Positions 47,278 to 58,796 are shown, counted from the first letter of the stretch. The stretch is DNA of 64,000 nucleotides from Aliivibrio fischeri (GCF_009727955.1 NZ_WOBR01000008.1:1-64000), one strand, 5' to 3'. A program made the numbers and translations. Notes: generated from the letters alone by a model not told the origin.

Positions 47278-47966
47278 CACCTTCTTCAAATCCATTGATT
47301 TTATTGGTCGATATATTTCGATCACCTGCTGACTGCTTTGCTGCGCTATACGAGCGTGGCAAATGGGCATGGCTGCCTTATATTCTATTAATCTTTGCCC
47401 CATTTATGTTTTGGGGAACCTATTTCGATTTAGTGAATTTCGACTGGGTAACCACTAACTTGAGTGCTCAAATTGAGAGTATTGGTGGCCAAGTTCAACC
47501 TGAATGGCTAACAAAAGAGATATTACTAGCAGGCGAAGTAATCAATGATGTAACAGGCCGAACCGCTTCGATTCTGTTGCTTGCTTTATGGTTTAAGTTA
47601 GCAACAAAACAAAGCCAATATCAGCATGGTTATTTTAAATGGGTTGCAGCAAGTACCATTGTAATGTTCCCTGCCATTATTGGTGATATTGCCAGTTACG
47701 CAAGCTTACTGCTTAATCACGCAAATATCATGCCCTATGCGGCAGACTTGAATAGTTTGAATGGTCTAATGAAATTACCAATGACGGATCATTGGTCAGC
47801 TTACGCTAGCTCTTTCCCACTATTAATGCCTTGGTACATTGCTTTAAGCTATGCGGCTCTTGGGGCATGGACTGATTTAGACCGTTCTAAATCACTTATT
47901 ATTGCCATCCTTCCTTGGATAACTTGTTTTACATTATGGGGCTTTATTACTGCTTTTTCAGGCTAA
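47274..47966 (+). CDS. Yip1-family inner-membrane protein
   Basis: The 230-residue product has about five membrane helices (near residues 30-50, 95-112, 122-145, 170-195 and 205-225) and an N-terminal LLVDIFRSPADCFAALYERGKWAWLP segment typical of PF04893 (Yip1-type) proteins. The function is unknown. The ATG overlaps the mltD stop (ATGA), so translation is coupled. Its 3' end overlaps the convergent YafD-like gene by 20 bases, meaning the two transcripts share complementary ends. Confidence 0.85.
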   Translation: MTPSSNPLILLVDIFRSPADCFAALYERGKWAWLPYILLIFAPFMFWGTYFDLVNFDWVTTNLSAQIESIGGQVQPEWLTKEILLAGEVINDVTGRTASILLLALWFKLATKQSQYQHGYFKWVAASTIVMFPAIIGDIASYASLLLNHANIMPYAADLNSLNGLMKLPMTDHWSAYASSFPLLMPWYIALSYAALGAWTDLDRSKSLIIAILPWITCFTLWGFITAFSG

Positions 47967-48813
47967 ATATCGCTTGTAATGGATTATGATCAGAAGCGTG
48001 ACTCTTTATCGAGCGCGCTTCTTTTATATCTAATCCTCGATAAAAAATATGATCTAATGCTAACCCTGTCATAAAGCGCATTCGCTCATCTGGCGAAAAA
48101 ATCACTTCTTTCATATCCAGTTCTTCAACTTGCTTTCTTAATGTTGCTAAACGAGCTTCACTCCATGTATTAAAATCACCAGCAATGATCATAGGACCAC
48201 TATGGCGACTCACCTCTTTAGACAAAGACGCTATCTGTTGCTGATAGTCTTCCGTTCCAATAGTGAAGTTAATTGCATGGATGTTAATCACCATTAATTC
48301 TTGCCCATTCGATAATAGGTATTCGGATAATAATGCGGATTTAGGTAATCTTAACCATGGTTCAACCGCTGTATGAGCGCACACTCTAAGTGCTTGTTCT
48401 TTAGCAAGGCTTAATACTCCTGCACTGGTATCAAACACATCAAAAGCACGAACTAATTCTGCCGAATAACGTTTATCAACCACAAATTCTTTTAGCTCAG
48501 TGGTTAAGCTAGCCTCTTGTAATAGCACTAAGTCGGTTTTATTCAACAATTCAATTAATGCTTTTTTCCATCCGTCATTTTGCTGCTTATATATGTTCCA
48601 TACCAATACACTTAATTCTCCATTACGATCTAAAGGAGTCGAAGCTGGGAACGTCTCACAACCAGATTGATAAGTAGGCTGAGCAGATACTTGTGTTTGA
48701 GATAATTCAATAAACTCAGGAGATTTAGGCACCGTAAAAATGATGGCTTTTGCCACTAAAGCAGCAGTAACAACAAAAGCGATACCAGATAGAACAATCG
48801 TTTTCTTTTTCAT
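47947..48813 (-). CDS. endonuclease/exonuclease/phosphatase family protein (YafD-like)
   Basis: I choose the ATG at 48813 (288 residues; a TTG at 48819 is in frame). The N-terminus MKKKTIVLSGIAFVVTAAL is a signal anchor. The EEP fold follows, with NIYKQQ, LLQEAS (metal-binding Glu), NIHAINF, GDFNTWS (metal-binding Asp/Asn), LDHIFYRG and SDHNPL (catalytic His pair). The natural substrate of YafD proteins is unknown. It has no evident ribosome site: the T-run of the glnB terminator lies directly before the ATG. Confidence 0.85.
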   Translation of the reverse strand: MKKKTIVLSGIAFVVTAALVAKAIIFTVPKSPEFIELSQTQVSAQPTYQSGCETFPASTPLDRNGELSVLVWNIYKQQNDGWKKALIELLNKTDLVLLQEASLTTELKEFVVDKRYSAELVRAFDVFDTSAGVLSLAKEQALRVCAHTAVEPWLRLPKSALLSEYLLSNGQELMVINIHAINFTIGTEDYQQQIASLSKEVSRHSGPMIIAGDFNTWSEARLATLRKQVEELDMKEVIFSPDERMRFMTGLALDHIFYRGLDIKEARSIKSHASDHNPLQAIFSLKKQ

Positions 48814-48817
48814 AAAC

Positions 48818-48843
48818 AAAAAAGGAGTGACTAATCACTCCTT
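48818..48843 (-). terminator. terminator of glnB, abutting the YafD-like start codon
   Basis: AAGGAGTGA and TCACTCCTT form a perfect nine-base stem around CTAA; on the minus strand six T follow and the ATG at 48813 comes immediately after. Confidence 0.88.
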
Positions 48844-48930
48844 CCTTCTATTAACACCAATACAATGACCGTATTTCAGCTCAATAATAAACAACAATCA
48901 TCACGTTAGTATGAGTATAAATTGATACTA

Positions 48931-49278
<348 letters not shown>

Positions 49279-49337
49279 TTAACATCAACATTGAATATAT
49301 GGTCATTATCGTTGAGAGGCCACAAACATTCAATAAT

Positions 49338-49366
49338 AAAAAAGCACCGCATACCAGCAGTGCTTT
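49338..49366 (-). terminator. terminator after the cytochrome c gene
   Basis: AAAGCAC and GTGCTTT pair with further GC/GC pairing in the loop; on the minus strand T6 follows. Confidence 0.75.
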
Positions 49367-49410
49367 GATTTATGATTTGATTTTAAAATAAATAGTTAGC
49401 GAAATTGCTA

Positions 49411-49722
49411 TTATTTCATCGTTGAATAATACGCAGCTAAATTTTCCATATCAGTATCACTTAACATCATCGACATTGGTTGCATAATTGCTGAGTTACC
49501 ACCACTGCGTTCTTTATTTTTGTATGCTTTTAATGACGATACGATATATTGAGCATTCTGACCTTTCAGATTTGGATAACCCGGAATAACAGCAATTCCA
49601 TTTGCTCCATGACATGATGCACAAATTGCTGATTTTGCTTTTCCTGCTGCTGCATCACCCGCTGCCAATGTCGGTGCTGAGGCCATTAATGCGATAACCG
49701 CTAATCCAATTATTTTTTTCAT
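49411..49722 (-). CDS. class I c-type cytochrome (c4/c553-like monoheme)
   Basis: The 103-residue precursor has a Sec signal peptide (cleavage near TLA/AG, residue 21), a heme site CASCHGANG, and the axial methionine probably in the MQPMSMM segment. The C-terminal helix NLAAYYSTMK is typical. It is a soluble periplasmic electron carrier, perhaps to a terminal oxidase or peroxidase; the partner is not shown by context. It lies 50 bases downstream of tilS but is probably independently transcribed. Confidence 0.88.
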   Translation of the reverse strand: MKKIIGLAVIALMASAPTLAAGDAAAGKAKSAICASCHGANGIAVIPGYPNLKGQNAQYIVSSLKAYKNKERSGGNSAIMQPMSMMLSDTDMENLAAYYSTMK

Positions 49723-49773
49723 TCCATTGCTCCTTATAATTTTAAGTTATTGTGCCAAGCTCGTTTTGAATGT

Positions 49774-51102
49774 CTATTCTGATACAGGTTTATGCCAAAG
49801 TAGCTCACATTCTTGACCTGAAAATGCTTTACAAACAAACAATCCAGCAACGGCAGCTAATTCATCGTTATAAAACAACATAGGCAACCGAGAGCGTTGC
49901 CAAGTAGGTACTTCATACTCTTGATACAGTTTTTTCATTTTACGGCTATGTTGGCGTGTTTCTGGATGTGGTGTTAATCCAATAACATTAAAACGGATCT
50001 CAACTTTCTCATTAGGTAACGGAGCTCTTAAGAGCAAAGCTCTTTCCTCTTTAACTACACCAGATCTAATTCGTAATTCTATATCTCCAAGATGATCAGG
50101 TAGCGTTACTTTGTTCTCTAATACTTCTGCCCATAAAGAAAGATCTTGGTATTTAGGTACACAATAAATATACCCCTGATAACGTCGAATTTGTACATTT
50201 CCAAGCTCTAGACAAGGATTAGCATCCTGTTGAGCCATTGCTACTTCATTCCATAAAATATTAAGCTGAGATTGACTCGGAAGTGGGATACCAAACCGTT
50301 TTAACCACAAACGCATTAACATATTACGAGATGCAACTGATTCTGGTTCAATTTGCTTAATAGAAAGGCCTTGATATTCATTTTGAGATTGCTCTAATTT
50401 AGGCCGTAATAATTCAACTAGTAACGCTTCTTGCTCTGCACATAGTTGAGCACTACGAGAAACAGAAGAGGCAAAACTTGGCCAACGTTGAGCCAAAATT
50501 GGGGTAATTTCATGGCGTAAGAAATTTCGATCAAATCGAATATCGTTATTGCTTTCATCTTCAACCCAAACCAATTGATGCTGCTCTGCATAAGCCTTTA
50601 TTTGCTGGCGAGAAGTAAACAATAATGGTCGACATTTATACCCTGTTTTAAGAGGGATAATAGATGGCATGGATGATAATCCAGCCGGACCACTACCTCG
50701 TTTAAGTGCTAAAAAAAACGTTTCTACTTGATCGTCTTGGTGCTGACCCGTAAGCAATAAACTATTCGCTCGCATATGTTTTTCTAACACATGGTAACGA
50801 GCTTTTCTTGCCACCTCTTCCAAACTTTCTTGTGGACTTACTTTTAAGTTGACTCGCTCAATACAAAGCGGAATACCTAACTCTTCACAATAAGAGGTAC
50901 AACTCACTTCCCAATCACTAGCATGTTTACTTAATCCATGATTAACATGAACGGCCATGCATTTTAGCTGATGTGCCTTCGCATACATTGCAGCTAGACG
51001 CAGCAATACCATCGAATCAACACCACCACTTAATGCAACAACAATATGTGGTTTTTTAACGGAATAAGATGTTATTTGCTGCGAAAAATGAGAATAAAGC
51101 AT
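49774..51102 (-). CDS. tilS: tRNA(Ile)-lysidine synthetase TilS
   Basis: TilS modifies C34 of the AUA-reading tRNA-Ile to lysidine, an essential step. I start it at the ATG at 51102 (442 residues, MLYSHFSQQI); the frame extends to a GTG at 51144 that lies inside the accA terminator and is unlikely. The PP-loop SGGVDSMVLL (residues about 24-33) binds ATP. HVNHGLS, GQHQDDQVETFFLAL and the C-terminal TilS substrate-binding domains follow. It comes downstream of accA, as in enteric and Vibrio genomes. Confidence 0.95.
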   Translation of the reverse strand: MLYSHFSQQITSYSVKKPHIVVALSGGVDSMVLLRLAAMYAKAHQLKCMAVHVNHGLSKHASDWEVSCTSYCEELGIPLCIERVNLKVSPQESLEEVARKARYHVLEKHMRANSLLLTGQHQDDQVETFFLALKRGSGPAGLSSMPSIIPLKTGYKCRPLLFTSRQQIKAYAEQHQLVWVEDESNNDIRFDRNFLRHEITPILAQRWPSFASSVSRSAQLCAEQEALLVELLRPKLEQSQNEYQGLSIKQIEPESVASRNMLMRLWLKRFGIPLPSQSQLNILWNEVAMAQQDANPCLELGNVQIRRYQGYIYCVPKYQDLSLWAEVLENKVTLPDHLGDIELRIRSGVVKEERALLLRAPLPNEKVEIRFNVIGLTPHPETRQHSRKMKKLYQEYEVPTWQRSRLPMLFYNDELAAVAGLFVCKAFSGQECELLWHKPVSE

Positions 51103-51130
51103 ATCAATTAAACCTAAGGTTTCTTCCAAT

Positions 51131-51157
51131 AAAAAAGCGAGCACTCAGGCTCGCTTT
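51131..51157 (-). terminator. rho-independent terminator of accA
   Basis: AAAGCGAGC and GCTCGCTTT pair around ACTCAG; on the minus strand T6 follows. It implies readthrough or a separate promoter for tilS. Confidence 0.88.
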
Positions 51158-51214
51158 CACTTTACTCTATCTTATTGGATTACGCGACTACTGTGCGCGA
51201 ATCAATACATGCTA

Positions 51215-52174
51215 TCAGCAGTAACCGTAGCTCATTAAGCGTTGGTAACGACGCTCAAGTAGAGCCTCATTATCAAATGCATCAAGCTCTTTTAACTGCT
51301 CAAGCAGACGCTGTTTAATGTTCTCAGCTGTCGCTTTATGATCACGATGTGCGCCACCTAAAGGCTCATCAATAATCGTATCAATCAGCTCAAGTTCTTT
51401 TAAGCGAGGTGCAACAAGACCCATAGCTTCTGCAGCTTGTGGCGCCTTATCTGAATCACGCCATAAGATTGAAGCACAACCTTCTGGAGAAATTACTGAA
51501 TACGTTGAGTATTGAAGCATGTTCACGTAATCACCAACACCGATAGCTAATGCACCACCAGAACCACCTTCACCAACAACGTTACAGATAACTGGAACAC
51601 TTAGTTCAGACATGATTTTTAGGTTCATAGCGATAGCTTCTGATTGGCCACGCTCTTCTGCACCAACACCAGGGTAAGCGCCTGCTGTATCAATAAACGT
51701 AATTACTGGCATATTAAAACGCTCAGCCATTTGCATTAAACGTTTCGCTTTACGGTAACCTTCAGGTTTTGGCATACCGAAATTACGTATTACTTTTTCT
51801 TTTGTACCACGACCTTTTTGATGACCAATAACCATTACAGGGCGACCATCTAAACGAGCAATACCACCAACTAATGCTTTATCATCAGCAAAAGCACGAT
51901 CGCCTGCTAATTCATCAAACTCAGTAAACATATGCTCAATGTAATCAAGAACGTAAGGACGCTCAGGGTGACGAGCAAGTTGAGCAACTTCCCATGCACC
52001 TAAATCACTAAATGTTTTCTTTTTAAGCTCAAGGCATTTATCTTCTAATTGCTTTATCTCTTTTTCTAGATCAAGCGCATTTTCACCGCCACGACGAGAG
52101 ATCTCACGTAACGCTTCTACTTTCGCTTCTAGTTCAGCAATTGGTTTTTCAAATTCAAGAAAATTCAGGCTCAT
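51215..52174 (-). CDS. accA: acetyl-CoA carboxylase carboxyltransferase alpha subunit
   Basis: AccA with AccD transfers carboxyl from biotin to acetyl-CoA, the first committed step of fatty-acid synthesis. I start at the ATG at 52174 (319 residues, [16 protein letters not shown]), equal to the E. coli protein, with AAGGA upstream; a TTG one codon earlier also opens the frame. The N-terminal coiled segment and the crotonase-like fold with [20 protein letters not shown] and [11 protein letters not shown] are present. It follows dnaE after about 50 bases with a hairpin between. Confidence 0.97.
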   Translation of the reverse strand: MSLNFLEFEKPIAELEAKVEALREISRRGGENALDLEKEIKQLEDKCLELKKKTFSDLGAWEVAQLARHPERPYVLDYIEHMFTEFDELAGDRAFADDKALVGGIARLDGRPVMVIGHQKGRGTKEKVIRNFGMPKPEGYRKAKRLMQMAERFNMPVITFIDTAGAYPGVGAEERGQSEAIAMNLKIMSELSVPVICNVVGEGGSGGALAIGVGDYVNMLQYSTYSVISPEGCASILWRDSDKAPQAAEAMGLVAPRLKELELIDTIIDEPLGGAHRDHKATAENIKQRLLEQLKELDAFDNEALLERRYQRLMSYGYC

Positions 52175-52194
52175 CAAAGAATCCTTGTTAGTTT

Positions 52195-52218
52195 AAGAAC
52201 ACTCAAATTAGTGTTCTT
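52195..52218 (-). promoter_or_regulatory. hairpin between dnaE and accA
   Basis: AAGAACACT and AGTGTTCTT form nine perfect base pairs around CAAATT with no T run in the direction of transcription. It may be a processing or stabilising element for accA mRNA. Confidence 0.5.
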
Positions 52219-52225
52219 CAATAAT

Positions 52226-55200
52226 CTAGTTAAATTCAAGCTCGACTTGTTGTTCGCCAAGCAACGACTTTAAATCATCCATCAGTTGGTCGGTTGGCGT
52301 TACTCGCCATTCTGTCCCTAAGACCAACTTCACTCGAGCATCTGCTCGTTGATAATATACGTTGACCGGAACTGTCCCTGCCCGGTTAGGCTCTAGTATT
52401 TGACTAAAGCGCTCAAAAAATTGGTTATTAATTTGAGATTCGGTTACCGATACGGATAACCCACGTGCGTATTTTTCGCGCGCATCGCCCAATGACATCA
52501 CTTCACGGGCAGACATTTTAAGCCCACCATTGAAATCATCAAAGCTGACCTGTCCAGAAACGAGGACTATTTTATCAGTTTCTAGTAAATCTGCGTATCG
52601 ATCAAGTGCATCTGAGAACAACATCACTTCCATTCGGCCAGATCTGTCGTCTAACGTCATTAAACCAATTCGAGTACCTCGTTTGGTTGTCATCACTCTA
52701 GCAGCTATCACTAAGCCTGCAACTGTTACTGTTTGATCTCGTCGAGTTACGTGAGCATCGTTCAAACGCCATGTCGTATATCGAGACAACTCTTTAATAT
52801 AGGCATTAACTGGATGACCTGTTAAATAAAGCCCTAATGTTTCTCTTTCCCCTTCTAGCCATACTTTCTCTGGCCATTTAGGAACATGAATATACGCTTG
52901 TTCTACTTCTTCAGGTGCTTGAGTTAATACACCAAACATATCAGATTGACCAAAAGACTCAGCCTGATGGTGTTGACCCGCCGCTTTCATCGCATCGTCT
53001 AATGATGCCATTAACGCAGCTCGGTGTGGCCCTAGTCTATCTAATGCACCAGCGCGGATCAGTTTTTCAACCACACGTTTATTGGTTTTCTTAGTATCGA
53101 TACGAGCACAGAAATCAAATAAGTCTCTAAAGTGACCACCTTTATTTCTTGCTTCAATAATATTTTCAATTGGGCCTTCACCAACGCCTTTAATCGCACC
53201 GATGCCGTAAACAATCGCGCCTTTTTCATTAACATTAAAGCGATATAAGCCAGAGTTAACATCCGGTGGTAATACCGTTAACTTCATACGGAAACATTCA
53301 TCAACGAGACCAATGATCTTATCGGTATTATCCATATCTGCCGTCATTACCGCAGCCATAAACTCAGCTGGATAATGTGTTTTTAACCATAATGTTTGAT
53401 AAGAAACTAAAGCATAAGCCGCTGAGTGAGATTTGTTAAAACCATAGCCTGCGAATTTTTCCACCAAGTCGAAGATTTTCATCGACAATTCGCCATCTAC
53501 ACCGTTTTTCTCAGCACCTTCTTTAAACGTACCACGCTGCTTAGCCATCTCTTCAGGTTTTTTCTTACCCATTGCACGACGAAGCATATCTGCCCCACCT
53601 AGCGTATAACCCGCTAAGATCTGTGCAATCTGCATAACTTGTTCTTGATACAAGATAATGCCGTAAGTCGGTTCTAACGTCTCTTTTAACGATTCGTGTT
53701 GCCATGTCGCATCAGGGTAAGATACCTCTTCTCGACCATGTTTACGGTCAATGAAGTTATCTACCATGCCTGATTGAAGCGGGCCCGGACGGAAAAGAGC
53801 TACCAGTGCGATAATATCTTCAAAACAGTCCGGTTGAAGACGTTTAATCAGATCTTTCATACCTCGAGATTCCAATTGGAATACCGCGGTAGTTTCTGAA
53901 TTTTGTAATAAATTAAATGATGCTTGATCATCTAAAGGTATCGATTCAATTCGAACTGGATCTTTACCTTCTTTTTCAAGACGAGGATTAACTAACCCTA
54001 AGGCCCAATCGATGATGGTTAATGTTCTCAACCCTAAGAAGTCAAACTTGACTAGACCAGCGGTTTCAACGTCGTTTTTATCAAATTGAGTTACTGGAAA
54101 ATGACCATCCGCATCGCAATACAAAGGGGCAAAATCTGTGATTGTCGTTGGTGATATTACAACACCACCAGCGTGCTTACCTGCATTTCGAGTACAACCT
54201 TCAAGAATACGACACATGTCGATCAGAGCTTTTACTTCCTCATCTGCATTATACAGTTCTGGAAGTTGAGGCTCGGCTTCAAATGCTTTAGCAAGTGTCA
54301 TACCTGGATCGGATGGAACTAACTTCGAAATGCGATCAACAAAGCCGTAAGGATGTCCAAGAACTCGCCCTACATCGCGAATTACCGCCTTTGCCGCCAT
54401 GGTACCAAAGGTAATAATTTGAGAAACCGCATCACGACCATACATTTCAGCTACGTGTTCAATAACCTGATCTCGTTTATCCATACAAAAATCGATATCG
54501 AAATCGGGCATAGATACACGTTCTGGGTTCAAGAAACGTTCAAAAAGAAGATCATATTCAAGAGGATCAAGGTCTGTGATGTCTAATGCATAAGCAACAA
54601 GAGAACCGGCACCTGAACCACGACCAGGACCTACAGGGATCGCATTATCTTTTGACCATTGAATGAACTCCATTACGATCAAGAAGTAACCAGGGAATCC
54701 CATCTGGTTAATTACATCTAACTCAATCTGTAGACGTTCGTCGTATTCAGGTCGACGTTCTAAACGAACTTTTTCATCAGGAAATAAAAACGCTAAACGT
54801 CTTTCTAAACCTTCTTGAGACTTCTTAACAAGAAAATCTTCAATCTTCATCCCTTCAGTTGGGAAATTAGGTAAGAAGTATTCCCCCAAGCGTACCGTTA
54901 CATTACAACGCTTTGCAATTTCAACACTGTTCTCTAATGCCTCTGGAATGTCTGAAAATAACTCACACATTTCCTCTTCTGAACGTAAGTATTGTTGGTC
55001 ACTGTATAACTTAGGACGTCGTGGATCTTCTAAGGTAAAGCCATCATGGATCGCGACACGAATTTCATGAGCATCAAAATCTTCAGCTTTAATAAAACGA
55101 ACATCATTGGTTGCAACAACAGGTAAGTTTTCTTTTTCAGCTAATTCAACCGCAAAATGAAGATAACTCTCTTCATCTGCTCGACCTGTACGCGTTAATT

Positions 55201-55705
55201 CTAAATAATAATGTTCAGGGAAATGCGTTTGATAAAATTCAACACACTCATTAACAAGTTCTTTATTCCCTTTTAATAACGCTTTACCAACATCACCACT
55301 TTTGCCACCAGAAAGTAAGATTAACCCTTCTTTATGATTAACTAACCACTCTTTGTCCATTACCGGAGTGTGTTGAACATGGCCACGTTGATAGGCTTCA
55401 GAGATCAATAATGTTAGATTTTTATAGCCTTCATTATTTTTTGCAAGTACGGTTAAATTAAATAATTCATTGCCAAACTCTGGGGATTGGACTTTAAAGT
55501 CCGCACCAATAATCGGTTTGATTCCAGCACCATGAGCAGCAAAATAATACTTAACTAAACCGCATAAATTGGTAAAGTCAGTCAATGCCATTGCAGGCAT
55601 TCCAAGCTCACCGACTTTTTTTACCAATGGTGGAACTTTAGATAAGCCATCCACCATTGAGAAGTCACTATGAACTCTTAAATGAACGAATTTAGGTTCA
55701 GACAT
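52226..55705 (-). CDS. dnaE: DNA polymerase III alpha subunit
   Basis: DnaE is the replicative polymerase catalytic subunit. The 1159-residue length is standard for proteobacterial DnaE1. The N-terminal PHP domain begins with [15 protein letters not shown]. The polymerase active site contains [15 protein letters not shown] and the catalytic aspartates in PDFDIDF (near residue 400). The HhH and OB-fold ([19 protein letters not shown]) domains and the C-terminal tau-binding region follow. Its first codon overlaps the rnhB stop by one base. Confidence 0.98.
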   Translation of the reverse strand: MSEPKFVHLRVHSDFSMVDGLSKVPPLVKKVGELGMPAMALTDFTNLCGLVKYYFAAHGAGIKPIIGADFKVQSPEFGNELFNLTVLAKNNEGYKNLTLLISEAYQRGHVQHTPVMDKEWLVNHKEGLILLSGGKSGDVGKALLKGNKELVNECVEFYQTHFPEHYYLELTRTGRADEESYLHFAVELAEKENLPVVATNDVRFIKAEDFDAHEIRVAIHDGFTLEDPRRPKLYSDQQYLRSEEEMCELFSDIPEALENSVEIAKRCNVTVRLGEYFLPNFPTEGMKIEDFLVKKSQEGLERRLAFLFPDEKVRLERRPEYDERLQIELDVINQMGFPGYFLIVMEFIQWSKDNAIPVGPGRGSGAGSLVAYALDITDLDPLEYDLLFERFLNPERVSMPDFDIDFCMDKRDQVIEHVAEMYGRDAVSQIITFGTMAAKAVIRDVGRVLGHPYGFVDRISKLVPSDPGMTLAKAFEAEPQLPELYNADEEVKALIDMCRILEGCTRNAGKHAGGVVISPTTITDFAPLYCDADGHFPVTQFDKNDVETAGLVKFDFLGLRTLTIIDWALGLVNPRLEKEGKDPVRIESIPLDDQASFNLLQNSETTAVFQLESRGMKDLIKRLQPDCFEDIIALVALFRPGPLQSGMVDNFIDRKHGREEVSYPDATWQHESLKETLEPTYGIILYQEQVMQIAQILAGYTLGGADMLRRAMGKKKPEEMAKQRGTFKEGAEKNGVDGELSMKIFDLVEKFAGYGFNKSHSAAYALVSYQTLWLKTHYPAEFMAAVMTADMDNTDKIIGLVDECFRMKLTVLPPDVNSGLYRFNVNEKGAIVYGIGAIKGVGEGPIENIIEARNKGGHFRDLFDFCARIDTKKTNKRVVEKLIRAGALDRLGPHRAALMASLDDAMKAAGQHHQAESFGQSDMFGVLTQAPEEVEQAYIHVPKWPEKVWLEGERETLGLYLTGHPVNAYIKELSRYTTWRLNDAHVTRRDQTVTVAGLVIAARVMTTKRGTRIGLMTLDDRSGRMEVMLFSDALDRYADLLETDKIVLVSGQVSFDDFNGGLKMSAREVMSLGDAREKYARGLSVSVTESQINNQFFERFSQILEPNRAGTVPVNVYYQRADARVKLVLGTEWRVTPTDQLMDDLKSLLGEQQVELEFN

Positions 55706-56328
55706 TATTCAATCCCTAAAACGCGTTTTACGGGTTTAAAACTTCGGCGATGTTCAGAAATAACACCGTGCTCTTCAATTGCTTCGAAGTGTGCCTTTGT
55801 TGGGTAGCCCTTGTGCTTTGCAAAACCATATTGAGGATAAGCTTTATCTAGCTCCTCCATCTCTCTATCACGAGTAACCTTTGCAATAATGGACGCGGCA
55901 CTGATCTCTTGGACGCGTAAATCCCCTTTCACTACCGCAAGCCCTGCCATTGGTAATTCAGGTACTTTATTACCATCAATTAATGCAAAATCAGGAGTAA
56001 TATTAAGACCTGCAATCGCTCTTTGCATAGCCACCATAGTAGCTTGAAGAATATTTAATTCATCAATTTCATGAGCTTCGCAACGACCTAATGACCACGC
56101 TAGTGCTTTTTCTTGAATTTCAGGAAATAACAACTCACGCTTTTTATCTGTTAATTTTTTAGAATCGGTTAACCCTTCAATCGGGTTATTGGGATCCAAA
56201 ATAACCGCAGCGGTAACAACGGCTCCTACTAAAGGGCCACGACCAACTTCATCAACTCCAGCGAAAAGTTGATATCCTTCTGGATACTCAAACGGCGGTA
56301 ATTCTTTTGATTCTGTTTTTTTTATCAT
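55705..56328 (-). CDS. rnhB: ribonuclease HII
   Basis: RNase HII removes misincorporated ribonucleotides from DNA. The 207-residue product has the acidic active site: the GVDEVGRG motif (Asp and Glu), a mid-protein aspartate in ALIDGNKVP, and the aspartate in [17 protein letters not shown]. It sits between lpxB (four bases away) and dnaE (one-base overlap), the conserved lpxB-rnhB-dnaE order, so the three are very likely cotranscribed. Confidence 0.96.
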   Translation of the reverse strand: MIKKTESKELPPFEYPEGYQLFAGVDEVGRGPLVGAVVTAAVILDPNNPIEGLTDSKKLTDKKRELLFPEIQEKALAWSLGRCEAHEIDELNILQATMVAMQRAIAGLNITPDFALIDGNKVPELPMAGLAVVKGDLRVQEISAASIIAKVTRDREMEELDKAYPQYGFAKHKGYPTKAHFEAIEEHGVISEHRRSFKPVKRVLGIE

Positions 56329-56332
56329 GTGG

Positions 56333-57484
56333 TTATTCTGCTGTTTCTTTATTAATTAGTCGTAATACGGCATTGGCAGCTTGTTTATCTGCATCTTTTC
56401 TAATCCATTGATGCATTTCGGTAAATTTTTCAATTAATTCACGATTATCATTATCTAATACTTTTTCCATTGCAGGATAAAGAAAATCTGGATGACACTC
56501 TTCTTGAATAAACTCTTGAACTAACTCTTTTCCTGCCAATACATTAGGAAGCGAAACAAATTCAGTAATCGACAGTTTTTGAGCTATCCATCCCGTAAGC
56601 TTATTCACTTGATAACCCACGACCATTGGGCGCTTCACCAACATACACTCTAAGGCAACCGTACCAGAAGCAAGTAATACAGCATCGGCTGCTGTCATCA
56701 CATTTCGAGCTGTATCTTGAATAATAACAAAATCAAGTTCTGGTGCCGTTTCTTTCCAAATGGTTTCAAATTGCTCACGACGTTTTTCATTTACCGCTGC
56801 AACAACAAACCCCATATTTGGATGTTGTTTATGAATACGTTGACAAGTTTCAATAAAAGGTTTTGCTATTAATGCTACTTCACCGCCACGACTTCCTGGT
56901 AATACTGCAAGCCATTTGCGATCTTGCTCTAAACCAAGTAATTCACGAGCAGCAAATTTATCGGTCTCCATAGGAATGGCATCAGCTAATGTATGACCAA
57001 TAAACTCACAAGCTACATTGTATTTATCATAAAATGCTTTTTCAAAAGGCAAAAAGGCTAATACAAGATCCGTAGCAGCATCAATTTTAAAAATACGCTT
57101 TGGTCGCCATGCCCATACTGATGGACTAACGTAATGAACCGTTTTAATACCGTTATCTTTTAGTGTTTTTTCAAGACGAAGGTTAAAATCAGGGGCATCA
57201 ATACCAATGAATACGTCCGGTGGGTTTTGAGTGAAGTAACGTACTAATTCCGCCTTTACCTTCAATAAACGAGGTAAGCGACCAAGCACTTCGACCAATC
57301 CCATTACGGCTAACTCTTCCATATCAAATAAAGAATCACAGCCCTGAGCTATCATCTTAGGTCCACCGATCCCAACGAACTCTGCATCTGGATATTGTGC
57401 TTTAATTGACTTAATAAAGCCTTCACCTAGAGTATCTCCAGATAACTCACCTGCAACAATTCCGATTCGTAATGGTTTGGTCAT
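56333..57484 (-). CDS. lpxB: lipid-A-disaccharide synthase LpxB
   Basis: LpxB joins UDP-2,3-diacylglucosamine and lipid X to form the lipid A disaccharide at the inner membrane. The 383-residue product is a family-19 glycosyltransferase, with [16 protein letters not shown] at the N-terminus, [25 protein letters not shown], and the nucleotide-binding [13 protein letters not shown]. It is four bases before rnhB. A terminator hairpin after lpxA lies just upstream of its start. Confidence 0.96.
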   Translation of the reverse strand: MTKPLRIGIVAGELSGDTLGEGFIKSIKAQYPDAEFVGIGGPKMIAQGCDSLFDMEELAVMGLVEVLGRLPRLLKVKAELVRYFTQNPPDVFIGIDAPDFNLRLEKTLKDNGIKTVHYVSPSVWAWRPKRIFKIDAATDLVLAFLPFEKAFYDKYNVACEFIGHTLADAIPMETDKFAARELLGLEQDRKWLAVLPGSRGGEVALIAKPFIETCQRIHKQHPNMGFVVAAVNEKRREQFETIWKETAPELDFVIIQDTARNVMTAADAVLLASGTVALECMLVKRPMVVGYQVNKLTGWIAQKLSITEFVSLPNVLAGKELVQEFIQEECHPDFLYPAMEKVLDNDNRELIEKFTEMHQWIRKDADKQAANAVLRLINKETAE

Positions 57485-57494
57485 ACTTACTCCA

Positions 57495-57523
57495 AATAAA
57501 AAAGGCCTACATGAATAGGCCTT
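57495..57523 (-). terminator. terminator-like hairpin between lpxA and lpxB
   Basis: AAGGCCTA and TAGGCCTT pair around CATGAA; on the minus strand TTTTTATTTGGAGTA follows, so it is a good intrinsic terminator inside the lpx cluster, with the lpxB ribosome site directly after it. Confidence 0.8.
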
Positions 57524-57552
57524 ATATACTTTAACTGTTTTTAATGCCGTTA

Positions 57553-58341
57553 TTAACGAATAATACCGCGCGTTGATTTCTCAAACAAATCTAAGAAGCC
57601 TTGAAGAACAGGAAACGCTTCAATTTCTTTGTTTATTTCAACTTTTGCTTCTTCTAGCGTGTTACCGTTACGGTAAAGCGCTTTATAAGCACGACGAATT
57701 GCATGGATTTCAGCTTTTTCAAAACCACGACGTTTTAGACCTTCGATATTAATACCAAACGGTTTACAGTGGTTACCTTGTGCCATCACAAATGGTGGTA
57801 CATCTTGAACAACAACTGAAGCACCGCCGATAAAGCTGTGAGCACCTACCGTACAGAACTGATGAACAGGTGACAATGCAGAAACAATAGCAAAATCTTC
57901 AACGGTTACATGACCCGCTAGTGTCGCGTTGTTACCCATAATGATGTTATCACCAACAACACAATCATGTGCAATATGTACATTAACACAAAGTAAATTA
58001 TCACTACCTACTGTAGTTACACCACGATCTTGAACAGTACCACGGTGAATTTGCACACTTTCACGAATCACATTACGGTCACCAATAACAACCGTTGTTG
58101 CTTCGCCGCCATATTTCTTATCTTGACTTTCTTCACCGATAATTGCAAAAGCAAAAATACGGTTATCTTTACCAATCGTAGTGTCACCTTTGATAACAAC
58201 ATGTGACATCACTTCCGTACCTTCGCCAATCGTTACATTACCAGAAATGTAGGTAAATGGACCAACAGATACATTAGCTTCAATCGTTACGTTGCCTTCA
58301 ATAACAGCTGATGGGTGAATCTTAGCAGTTTCATGAATCAT
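57553..58341 (-). CDS. lpxA: UDP-N-acetylglucosamine acyltransferase LpxA
   Basis: LpxA adds the 3-hydroxyacyl chain to UDP-GlcNAc, the first step of lipid A synthesis. I start at the ATG at 58341 (262 residues, [15 protein letters not shown]), two bases after the fabZ stop, equal to the E. coli length; the frame extends to 58365. The left-handed beta-helix hexapeptide repeats (such as [14 protein letters not shown]) cover the first 190 residues. The catalytic His is in INVHIAHDC-like VNVHIAHDC, and a helical C-terminus follows. Confidence 0.96.
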   Translation of the reverse strand: MIHETAKIHPSAVIEGNVTIEANVSVGPFTYISGNVTIGEGTEVMSHVVIKGDTTIGKDNRIFAFAIIGEESQDKKYGGEATTVVIGDRNVIRESVQIHRGTVQDRGVTTVGSDNLLCVNVHIAHDCVVGDNIIMGNNATLAGHVTVEDFAIVSALSPVHQFCTVGAHSFIGGASVVVQDVPPFVMAQGNHCKPFGINIEGLKRRGFEKAEIHAIRRAYKALYRNGNTLEEAKVEINKEIEAFPVLQGFLDLFEKSTRGIIR

Positions 58342-58343
58342 AA

Positions 58344-58796
58344 TTAAAACTCTCGTCTTGCACACTTAAGCTCAGCAGAACATACAACTTCGCCATCTAC
58401 TTTAGCTACGCCATTAAATAGTGCGATACCACGACGATCTTTAATAAATTCAACTTCAAGAACCAGTTGATCACCAGGTACTACTGGTTTACGGAATTTT
58501 GCTTTATCGATACTTGCAAAGTAGTACAGTTCATTCTCAGCAGGAGCTCCGAATGATTTAAATGCCAATAAGCCTGTTGCTTGAGCCATTGCTTCAAGAA
58601 TTAATACGCCAGGGAAAATTGGCATCTGTGGGAAGTGACCTGTAAATTGAGGTTCATTTACAGACACATTCTTGATCGCGTGTAAGTATTTCTCTTCTTC
58701 GAAATCAGTTACTCGGTCAACCAGTAAAAATGGGTAACGATGAGGTAGTAACTCTTGGATTTCAGTAATATTTAATGTTTTATTTTCACGAGTCAA
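58344..58796 (-). CDS. fabZ: 3-hydroxyacyl-ACP dehydratase FabZ (TTG start)
   Basis: FabZ removes water from 3-hydroxyacyl-ACP in fatty-acid elongation and competes with LpxA/LpxD for substrate. I place the start at a TTG at 58796 (150 residues, [17 protein letters not shown]), since AGGA lies eight bases upstream and the E. coli gene also uses TTG; the frame extends to an ATG at 58817 without a ribosome site. The catalytic His is in [13 protein letters not shown]-like text with [12 protein letters not shown] and the Glu in EAMAQATG. It is two bases from lpxA. Confidence 0.95.
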
